Below, piece after piece: positions 1 to 5,444 of a stretch of DNA of 6,572 nucleotides. The stretch covers positions 32,403 through 38,974 of the forward strand of contig DINP01000124.1 in the NCBI GenBank assembly GCA_002426025.1, given 5' to 3'. The notes below the pieces were generated by a model. It searched no databases. It worked only from the letters and a program-made list of their open reading frames with translations, and was not told the DNA's origin. Each line of letters opens with the position of its first letter. Positions within the stretch are counted from its first letter, which is position 1. The stretch comes from Bacteroidales bacterium UBA5537 (GTDB taxonomy: Bacteria; Bacteroidota; Bacteroidia; Bacteroidales; Lentimicrobiaceae). The position numbers were made by a program, and so were the translations under genes.

Positions 1-731
1 GCAATATCAGCGGCTGGTATTACCAGCGAATAAGGCTCAGTTGAGCCACCATCATCATTTGTGTGTTTATCGGGTGTGGCAATACTTACATCGAAATACA
101 TACGCAGCTTCTCGGGCTGGTTCTTGTAATTAGCGGCAATAACAAGCAAATTGTGGAAAGCAAGGTTTGAAACAATTTCAAGGTTATCGTCCCAGGCAGA
201 ACGGGTACTGCCAGTGCTTTCCTTTTTCTGTTGCTGGCGGTCGCGGGCAGTTCTGTAGGCATCGCGTAATGCTATAAAAGTATGTTCGGGGTCTTCGCCA
301 ATTTTATCGCTATGGTTGCCACAGGCTGAAATAACTACAGCAAAAAGGTTTTCAATATTGGCATTTGTAATGTGGTTGTACGCACTTTTTCCCTGTGGGA
401 AAAATTCGTGATACTCAACAGAATCTTTTGGAAACTGAATCAATACCAGGGGTTCAAGTTTAGTAATTTCATTTTTAAAAGTCTCCTTAATATTGTCAAC
501 TGTCATAGTTTCAGAACCCTGCTGTGCAAGGTTCACAGCGGTGCCTGTTTTGCTTTCGGCAAGTCGGCCAAGAGCGGGAGTGAAAGCTTCAAGCAGTTCG
601 GCAAAGGGAGCTCCATCTGCAACTGCCTGGGTAAGTCTGTTTTTGTGGTCGTTGAAGAAATCAACGATTTTGTCCCTCCCTACCCTATAGGTGTTGAAAG
701 GAGAAACGGCATAAGCCTCTAATCTTTTCAT
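1..731 (-). CDS. Unnamed Bacteroidota helical protein (3' part cut off by window edge)
   Basis: I do not recognise a named family. The reading frame starts at ATG 731 (MKRLEAYAVSPFNTYRVG...) and stays open for 243 codons to the left edge, so the C-terminus is missing. There is no signal peptide or membrane segment. The sequence looks mainly alpha-helical and cytosolic, with a central EYHEFFPQGKSAYNHIT segment, then a charged RTARDRQQQKKES stretch near residue 175, then a helix ending in an LRMYFDVSI motif. This arrangement (FFPQG, then an R/Q/K-rich linker, then YFD.SI) resembles conserved hypothetical proteins I associate with Bacteroidota, but I cannot name the domain. The codons are GC-richer than those of the operon to the right and look like the host's own, as in enolase. 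No Shine-Dalgarno site is seen upstream, which is common in this phylum. The plus-strand frames over this stretch are shadows. Confidence 0.8.
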   Translation of the reverse strand, partial: MKRLEAYAVSPFNTYRVGRDKIVDFFNDHKNRLTQAVADGAPFAELLEAFTPALGRLAESKTGTAVNLAQQGSETMTVDNIKETFKNEITKLEPLVLIQFPKDSVEYHEFFPQGKSAYNHITNANIENLFAVVISACGNHSDKIGEDPEHTFIALRDAYRTARDRQQQKKESTGSTRSAWDDNLEIVSNLAFHNLLVIAANYKNQPEKLRMYFDVSIATPDKHTNDDGGSTEPYSLVIPAADI

Positions 732-1058
732 GTTACTGATAATGTTTGATTAATAAAATAGTGGATTATAAAACTGTTGTATTGTAATAATCACTATAGA
801 TAACACATAATGATTCATTTTATTTTATGACCCTAACAAATTTTGTGAATTTTTTTTTGCTCATCCCATCAAACCAAAATAAACTTTATATAATTTTCTG
901 AATAGCAATATTATTAGCAATCTAATTGCTCTTCAATTTTTGTATTGGCTGGGTATGTTATACCAGTAATGCATTATATGATTATACCTGGTTGAGCAAC
1001 TTATGCTTAAATTATTTATAAAGTTCGGGCATAGTAAGGTCGGTAAAGCTGCCAATAT
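732..1058. other. AT-rich intergenic region without a gene
   Basis: No coding frame is convincing here. The segment must contain the promoter of the minus-strand gene starting at 731, but I could not find a good match to the Bacteroidota consensus (TTTG near -33, TAnnTTTG near -7). It contains a T9-10 run near 849-858 and a short inverted repeat at 916-930. A GC-richer stretch at about 1021-1055 leads into the tandem repeats. Confidence 0.6.
916..930. repeat. Short inverted repeat (6-bp arms, 3-nt loop)
   Basis: AGCAAT and ATTGCT flank CTA as a perfect inverted repeat, followed a few bases later by a T5 run on the plus strand. It could be a weak terminator for plus-strand transcripts or an operator half-site pair. 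The stem is AT-rich and no gene ends just upstream, so the function is uncertain and chance is possible. Confidence 0.3.
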
Positions 1059-1380
1059 ATACTTTTGTATGGCGACCATTGCAGCTTTGCAGTAATGTCC
1101 GTACAATTGTATGGCGACCATTGCTGCTTTGCAGCAGTGCCCGTACAATTGTATGGTGGTCATTGCAACTTTGCAGTAGTGCCCGTACAATTGTATGATA
1201 GCCATTGCAGCTTTGCAATAGTGCCCGTACAATTGAATGGTGGTCATTGCAGCTTTGCAGTAGTACCCGTACAATTGTATGATAGCCATTGCAGCTTTGC
1301 AGTAGTGCCTGTACAATTGTATGACGGCCATTGCAGGTTTGCAGTAGTGCCTGTACATTTGTATGGTAGCCATTGCAGAC
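1059..1380. repeat. 42-bp tandem repeat array, about 8 units
   Basis: Units start at 1059, 1101, 1143, 1185, 1227, 1269, 1311 and 1353, an exact 42-bp period. The last unit degenerates after about 1380. Units 1101-1311 begin GTACAATTG; five of the eight carry the perfect 10-bp palindrome TACAATTGTA (1102, 1144, 1186, 1270, 1312), and the others have one or two changes in it. After TATG comes a variable hexamer (GGCGAC, GGTGGT, GATAGC, GACGGC, GGTAGC), then the nearly constant CATTGCAGCTTTGCAGTAGT. The units at 1143+1185 and 1227+1269 share the same hexamer order, which suggests an 84-bp duplication. Because 42 is a multiple of 3 and the unit has no stop in several frames, frames stay open on both strands (14-residue repeats such as IQLYGHYCKAA or VQLYGDHCSFA). 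These cannot be taken as genes without other evidence. Confidence 0.9.
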
Positions 1381-2056
1381 TTGGAAATCTCCTGACATAT
1401 TCTACGTAATTACCCACAATTTGGTCTTTATTAATAAAATGGTCAATTGATAGTTTGAATAATAAAAACTTCATTATTTTAGCTGTGTAAATATCCAGTA
1501 CAAAAGGCGAAATTCTTTTATTTACAAGTTGGAAGTAAATACAGTCCTGTGTTTAAGCATTTGATAACTAATAATAAATAATGCTGAAAATGATGTGACT
1601 CAAAATATAAATTGGTAAAATTGGAGTATGTAGTTGGTTGTTGACTAATTAAGAAAACCAATATCGCGGATAAAAAGTTGAGTTGCGCTGATTGTGGGAT
1701 TATAGGGGTTTACCATACTAACCTGTGCAATCCTCATCCTGAATAGGAACTAAGTAGAGATACCTCAACGATATCCAACTTCCTAAACTAGGAAATCCAA
1801 CAATCACAAGAGGAAAACTTCAATTTACGAATAGTGGACTAAACAAAGTTCATTCATTTATTAAAATATTCTGGCTGTGTGAATGGGATACTATAAGTAC
1901 CTATTAGCTTATGGCTTTGTTGTTCAAATAATGTGCAATTTCTCCCCAAAATATAAAAAAATCGAGGAGAATAAGGAGAAAAGTTATTGAACAACACTAA
2001 CACAACAATGAAAAGCAATTTGTCAATTATCACATTTCTTAATTCACAATGCAAAG
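1381..2056. other. Long AT-rich intergenic region upstream of the operon
   Basis: There is no convincing full-length gene in these about 680 bases. The only longer frames are shadows or short AT-rich stretches without a recognisable protein. The segment holds a GC-richer patch at about 1665-1810 with several complementary segments (listed separately as a possible RNA), purine-rich repeats at 1966-1980, and the start region of the four-gene operon. I found no clear Bacteroidota promoter box, tRNA or integrase gene. Confidence 0.55.
1668..1805 (+). ncRNA. Possible structured RNA or leader element upstream of the operon
   Basis: Several complementary segments cluster in a patch that is GC-richer than its surroundings. 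GGATA (1668-1672) and GTTGAG (1677-1682) pair in order with TATCC (1772-1776) and CTCAAC (1764-1769), leaving a small internal loop. GGATT (1697-1701) pairs with AATCC (1729-1733). GGGTT near 1706-1711 pairs with AACCT near 1720-1724, using one G-U pair. TTCCTA (1780-1785) can pair either with TAGGAA at 1789-1794 (3-nt loop) or with an identical TAGGAA at 1744-1749. GATTGTGGGATT (1690-1701) also matches AATCCAACAATC (1794-1805) at 11 of 12 positions, which would cross the outer stem as a pseudoknot or alternative fold. No known RNA family is recognised. Strand is assumed from the downstream operon. Chance pairing in AT-rich DNA is possible. Confidence 0.3.
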
Positions 2057-2067
2057 ATGACAACTAG
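1987..2067 (+). CDS. Possible short upstream ORF (26 codons) overlapping the start of gene A
   Basis: AAGGAG at 1973-1978 lies 8 nt before a TTG codon at 1987 that opens a 26-residue frame. The same frame has an ATG at 2008. It ends at TAG 2065-2067, overlapping the first codons of the gene starting at 2057 in another frame. Clear Shine-Dalgarno sites are unusual in Bacteroidota, and none of the four operon genes has one, so a well-spaced one here is notable. The peptide (MNNTNTTMKSN...) has no recognisable motif. It could be a leader peptide coupling translation to gene A, or a chance frame. Confidence 0.2.
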   Translation: MNNTNTTMKSNLSIITFLNSQCKDDN

Positions 2068-2527
2068 TCAATTATATAATGAATTAGTCCTTTGTGGGCA
2101 CAATCTGTTTCTAAATTCAATGAATGATGTAAGAAAGTGGTTTGCTGAAAGAAATATCTATTGTTACATAAGTTATAATGATGAAAAACTTTGGCAGTAC
2201 CATGATATTTTTTCTTATGATAAATTTATTAATCAAAGTTATCAAGAAACAATCAGAAGAATAAGAAACCCAAAAACTTATGGTATAATAGTTTTTAATC
2301 AAGATTTATTTAATATTCCCAACTATATTGAACCGAGTGTATTTGCTTCGATTGCAATAGCTATGACTCAAGGGAAAAAAGTATATTTAGTATATGACTA
2401 TCCTGAATTATACGAAAAAGAGCTCAAAAGTTGGAACTGTATAATGACTAATGGGGATATTAATTTAATATATCGAGAAATTAAAAAGAAGATTATTATG
2501 GATGAAATGCAGTTAAAATTATTTTGA
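2057..2527 (+). CDS. Gene A: NDT/SLOG-like nucleotide-binding protein lacking the catalytic Glu
   Basis: This 156-residue soluble protein opens the operon. Its layout resembles a small Rossmann-like nucleoside 2-deoxyribosyltransferase fold: an N-terminal strand LVLCGHNLF (residues 10-18), a helix, a central SYQETIRRI...YGIIVFN block (61-81), and a C-terminal helix-strand IAIAMTQGKKVYLVYD (99-114). That last block aligns with AMEVGYIIQQNKKIISLFD in gene C, and the position of the NDT nucleophile Glu is Ser98 here. I therefore infer a binding or regulatory role, not base exchange. The family call is from motif shape only and is moderate. Start ATG 2057 was chosen because it is the first in-frame ATG after a stop; no good Shine-Dalgarno site precedes it. 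The stop (2525-2527) lies 2 nt before the ATG of gene B, so the two are probably coupled. It is very AT-rich compared with enolase. Confidence 0.75.
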   Translation: MTTSQLYNELVLCGHNLFLNSMNDVRKWFAERNIYCYISYNDEKLWQYHDIFSYDKFINQSYQETIRRIRNPKTYGIIVFNQDLFNIPNYIEPSVFASIAIAMTQGKKVYLVYDYPELYEKELKSWNCIMTNGDINLIYREIKKKIIMDEMQLKLF

Positions 2528-2529
2528 TT

Positions 2530-4308
2530 ATGATATTTGACAATTCATTTCTACATTTTTTCGATTCTACCTTCGTCGAAGAACGGCTAAATAGAATACA
2601 TAGAATGGCTTTAAAGGAAATGGAAAGTGCATTGATTATGTCATTCCTTTTTTCAAAGAGATCGCTCATACCTTTAACTTCCTTCATAGAATCTCCATTC
2701 TGTAAGGTAATTCTCGAAAAATACAGACCATTATTCAACTTTGGTATAATTTGTTTTGTTGGCGGCGATACTACTTTAAGTGAATATATTGAAAGCAAAA
2801 TGAGTCAATATCCTAAAGGCACTAATCTTGGGAAAACTTACAGACAATTTTCAATGAAGAAACATATACTACCTTATAAAGAAAAAAAAGGCAGTAGTAC
2901 GCAACATATTAGAAATGAATGGCATTCTAAACTGAAAGATTTTGATGAAATCATTAGAATATTCAACCCTTACTTTTCCCAGAAGAAAATTGATAAACTT
3001 TCAAAAAGTTGGGAAATGATACCAGAGAAACTAAATGGAAAAGCTTTTATTGTTAGTCACGTAATACCATTATTAGACAAAAGTATTGATAGAAATATTA
3101 ATGTTAAGAATCATTTACATAGAATAATAAATCATGCCTATTTCAATCATTACATTCAAACATTAGAATCCGCGGTAATTACTGATTTAGTATATTTGGA
3201 CTCTGAAGAGGTTAATTCTTTGGCTATAAATGCCATTTCTTACCGTACTATTATGGAGATTCTACTTGGCAATCCTTCTAAGTATAAACACCTACTCAAC
3301 CATGAAGTAGATTCTATTATTCAAAATAGGCAAAGTGAGCTAATTAATGAAATTTATTACGATTCCCTTCTTCGAAAAAGAAAACAATCTGAAATACTAA
3401 TCAATTTACACAAAACAAATGCGATGATAATTACGAATGAAACTACAATTGGTATAATTACAGCTCTCCCGGTAGAATTTACAGCTATGCGCCTTATGTT
3501 AATAGATGAAAAAGACCCTCCCAAAATAATTGAGGATCCAAATGACTATAAGATGGGATATATAAAAACACAACGTGGAGAAAATGTTAAAATTATTTTA
3601 GCAATGGCAAAGGAAATTGGCACTAACCAAGCTGCTAATGTGACGACAAACCTAATTAGATCTTATCCTGAAGTTAAACAAATAATAATGGTGGGTATTG
3701 CAGGTGGCACGCCTAATATAGAAAAACCTGAAGAACATGTACGACTTGGGGATATTGTTGTTATTGATAACGAGGGCTTAATTCAATATGATAATTTAAA
3801 AATTGATTCAAAGACAATTAAGATTAGAGACAAGTCTGCAAAACCATCGGCACTGTTTATTGGAAGAACAAGGATGGCATTAAGTGAGATTTTTTTGGGT
3901 AAAGAACTTTGGCTTGATTATATTTCGGAAGCAAGTAAGAGAGTACATAATGGGCTAAGGCCTGATGCATCATCAGACATTTTGAGAATTAATGGAGAAA
4001 ATGTTGAACATCCTTTAGTTGCAGGGCGTAATCCTGACTTGCCCAAGGTTCATATTGGGAAGATTGGGTGCTCAAATACACTCCTCAAAAATGAAAATAT
4101 AAGAAATATTCTACGTGACGAACATGGGGTAAAGGCCATAGAAATGGAATCTAGTGGAGTGGCAGATGGAACTTGGTCTTGTTCTAAAGACTATTTTGTT
4201 GTCCGCGGAATTGTTGATTATTGCAATGATGATAAAAGTGATAAATGGCATCAATATTCCGCTATTTCTGCTGCTGCTTTTACCAAATGGCTTATTGAAA
4301 GTATTTAA
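2530..4308 (+). CDS. Gene B: unknown N-terminal module fused to MTA/SAH-nucleosidase-like (PNP superfamily) domain
   Basis: The protein is 592 residues from ATG 2530; a TTG at 2524 would add two residues and overlap gene A by 4 nt. Residues 1 to about 300 are a largely helical module I do not recognise (hydrophobic LFNFGIICFVGG near residue 70, basic LLRKRKQ near 283). Residues about 305-592 match the PNP/UDP phosphorylase superfamily, closest in pattern to MTA/SAH nucleosidase: GIITALPVEF (308-317), VGIAGG (388-393), GDIVVIDN, AIEMESSGVAD and VRGIVDY. Compared with E. coli MTAN, Glu12, Glu174 and Asp197 correspond to Glu316, Glu540 and Asp563, so the domain is probably active in cutting an N-glycosidic bond. 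It carries about 100 more residues than a minimal domain, mainly between GDIVVIDN and the EMES motif. Such domains fused to long partners are effectors in anti-phage systems, where some cleave ATP. The substrate here is unknown. The N-terminal half may be the sensor or partner-binding part. Confidence 0.9.
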   Translation: MIFDNSFLHFFDSTFVEERLNRIHRMALKEMESALIMSFLFSKRSLIPLTSFIESPFCKVILEKYRPLFNFGIICFVGGDTTLSEYIESKMSQYPKGTNLGKTYRQFSMKKHILPYKEKKGSSTQHIRNEWHSKLKDFDEIIRIFNPYFSQKKIDKLSKSWEMIPEKLNGKAFIVSHVIPLLDKSIDRNINVKNHLHRIINHAYFNHYIQTLESAVITDLVYLDSEEVNSLAINAISYRTIMEILLGNPSKYKHLLNHEVDSIIQNRQSELINEIYYDSLLRKRKQSEILINLHKTNAMIITNETTIGIITALPVEFTAMRLMLIDEKDPPKIIEDPNDYKMGYIKTQRGENVKIILAMAKEIGTNQAANVTTNLIRSYPEVKQIIMVGIAGGTPNIEKPEEHVRLGDIVVIDNEGLIQYDNLKIDSKTIKIRDKSAKPSALFIGRTRMALSEIFLGKELWLDYISEASKRVHNGLRPDASSDILRINGENVEHPLVAGRNPDLPKVHIGKIGCSNTLLKNENIRNILRDEHGVKAIEMESSGVADGTWSCSKDYFVVRGIVDYCNDDKSDKWHQYSAISAAAFTKWLIESI

Positions 4309-4318
4309 ATCAAGCACT

Positions 4319-4705
4319 ATGATAATAATTATTGGAAGCAGAAAGTTTTCGCGAGAAATTAAAAATCTCTGCAAATACATTAATAATAAGGGCATTCCAT
4401 GTGAATGCCCTCCATTCTATGATTTTGATTCGCGTGATGGCTTTTTAAGTGAATGGGCTGGCAAAGGGCTAGTATATGACCATCTTTTTAAAATAAATCG
4501 TGCACGATTATGCATTTTATATAATCCAAACGGTTATATTGGAATCAATACAGCAATGGAAGTGGGGTATATAATTCAGCAAAACAAAAAAATAATTTCC
4601 TTATTTGATTCAAACGAGTACTGTATTAATTTATTTATATTTGAAGTGATTAATTCAGAAAAAGAACAGGTAATATTTAATACGTTAAAAAAGTATTTAC
4701 ACTAA
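4319..4705 (+). CDS. Gene C: nucleoside 2-deoxyribosyltransferase-like protein with catalytic Glu
   Basis: This is a 128-residue cytosolic protein. A P-loop-like start IIIIGSRKF (residues 2-10) is followed by YDHLFKINRARLCILYNPNG (53-72) and YIGINTAMEVGY (73-84). This matches the usual pattern of small NDT-like proteins: a strand ending in G-S, then H..KI..A....VYNP.GYIG, then an E-G-Y helix. Glu81 aligns with the nucleophile of Lactobacillus NDT (Glu98 in its GMELGYALSQGK segment), so base exchange or N-glycosidic hydrolysis on a nucleoside or nucleotide is plausible. The natural substrate cannot be read from the sequence. ATG 4319 was chosen because it puts the fold's first strand at the N-terminus; an upstream ATG at 4154 in the same frame would overlap gene B by 155 nt and add unrelated residues. 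It starts 10 nt after the stop of gene B and ends directly before gene D, consistent with one operon. Confidence 0.85.
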   Translation: MIIIIGSRKFSREIKNLCKYINNKGIPCECPPFYDFDSRDGFLSEWAGKGLVYDHLFKINRARLCILYNPNGYIGINTAMEVGYIIQQNKKIISLFDSNEYCINLFIFEVINSEKEQVIFNTLKKYLH

Positions 4706-5428
4706 ATGGGAACAAATAACTTCTGGACAGACAAATTTGAAATTTGGGATAGTTTTGTAAGAGAAGATTATATTAGAAATAATGTGATTTTACCTCACCT
4801 GATAAATTATATAAACTCAAATCATAAAAAAATTCATCATCTTGCTGATATTGGTTGCGGAACTGGTTATATCCCTTATAGAATCATTAGTTCCGCTATT
4901 AATATACAGACTTTTAACTGCTTAGACATTGATGAAAAAGTAATTACATTCGCAAATCAAAAATATTATAACTCAAAATTAGAATTTATAGTTCATGATT
5001 TATTCAAAATACTACCTATTAATAACTTAGACTTTATATACTCAATTTTTACTCTTTTAGAATTTAAATTAACAGATGAGTTATGCTATAATATATTTAA
5101 CGCAATTGCCTATGAAGGCCAGCTACTTATTTACATACCTGATTTCCTGATTGATATTCTTAAAAACATTAACTCATATAATACTGAAACATATATAGAC
5201 GGCTGTCTTTCAACAAAAAAAATTGATAAGAAAACAAAAATTGAATACCCTTTTTATATGAATAGAATAGAGTTTATAATTCACGCGTTCATAAAAGTTG
5301 GATTTAGTTTAAATTCGCTTGAAATATTAGACTTTGTTGATTCAAATGAAAAAAATAGAATCTTTTCTTTGCTTTTTGTCAAGCCTCCCCAAAAAAAATC
5401 CCCGGCTCTTAAAAACCAGGGATTTTAA
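4706..5428 (+). CDS. Gene D: class I SAM-dependent methyltransferase
   Basis: A 240-residue Rossmann-fold methyltransferase. Motif I is LADIGCGTGY (46-55), the acidic end of strand 2 is CLDIDEKV (Asp74), Asp98 lies in the adenine-side VHDLF segment, and the LDFIYSIFTLLEF strand (108-120) is the motif IV/post region. There is no membrane segment and no DNA-methylase NPPY or DPPY motif, so a small molecule, nucleotide or protein substrate is more likely than DNA. Substrate identity is not visible. Its ATG follows the gene C stop with no gap, which implies translational coupling. The natural-looking end is the strand FSLLFVKP near residue 227. The remaining PQKKSPALKNQGF is largely encoded by the enolase terminator hairpin, so the tail is probably fused from flanking DNA. 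The SAH it releases belongs to the substrate class of the nucleosidase superfamily of gene B, a possible but unproven link. Confidence 0.88.
   Translation: MGTNNFWTDKFEIWDSFVREDYIRNNVILPHLINYINSNHKKIHHLADIGCGTGYIPYRIISSAINIQTFNCLDIDEKVITFANQKYYNSKLEFIVHDLFKILPINNLDFIYSIFTLLEFKLTDELCYNIFNAIAYEGQLLIYIPDFLIDILKNINSYNTETYIDGCLSTKKIDKKTKIEYPFYMNRIEFIIHAFIKVGFSLNSLEILDFVDSNEKNRIFSLLFVKPPQKKSPALKNQGF
5391..5426 (-). terminator. Rho-independent terminator of enolase (hairpin plus U tract)
   Basis: AAAATCCC (5395-5402) and GGGATTTT (5419-5426) form a perfect 8-bp stem around a 16-nt loop; two further G-C pairs are possible inside past one mismatch. Read on the minus strand, the hairpin ends in a run of eight T (complement of A 5391-5398), the classic layout for ending the enolase transcript, whose stop is 19 nt away. 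On the plus strand the tail TTTTAATAAAA is weaker, so it may work in both directions. It overlaps the last codons and stop of gene D. Confidence 0.85.
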
Positions 5429-5444
5429 TAAAAACAGGAAAGTA

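Noticed and set aside
372..722. Plus-strand reading frames inside the first gene
   Set aside because: They are antisense to the long minus-strand frame that is open to the window edge, have odd composition (many Phe, Ser, Cys) and no recognisable domain.
933..1373. Minus-strand 146-residue frame across the repeats (IQLYGHYCKAA repeats)
   Set aside because: Its ATG lies inside a repeat unit and its non-repeat tail looks like translated AT-rich spacer; openness is explained by the stop-free 42-bp unit.
1059..1380. CRISPR array
   Set aside because: The whole 42-bp unit is repeated without unique spacers of constant length, and no cas gene is present. Variation is limited to a hexamer and scattered bases.
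1645..1746. Short plus-strand frame with a CADCG...H...C pattern that might be a zinc finger remnant
   Set aside because: It has no ATG, is only 33 codons, and coincides with the segment better explained by RNA-like pairing. No protein family is recognised.
1854..2063. Minus-strand 69-residue hydrophobic frame
   Set aside because: It starts inside gene A, is antisense to the operon leader, and shows only the Phe/Ile-rich composition expected of translated AT-rich DNA.
2496..2798. Minus-strand frame opposite the start of gene B
   Set aside because: It is antisense to well-supported genes A and B and has no recognisable domain.
4154..4318. Longer version of gene C beginning at ATG 4154
   Set aside because: It would overlap the catalytic C-terminus of gene B by 155 nt, and the added residues do not belong to the NDT-like fold, which begins at ATG 4319.
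2057..5428. Known named defence systems (Thoeris, CBASS, Detocs, Kongming)
   Set aside because: No TIR, SIR2, cyclic-nucleotide synthase, histidine-kinase/response-regulator pair, deoxynucleotide kinase or HAM1 protein is visible. Only the nucleosidase domain is shared in type.
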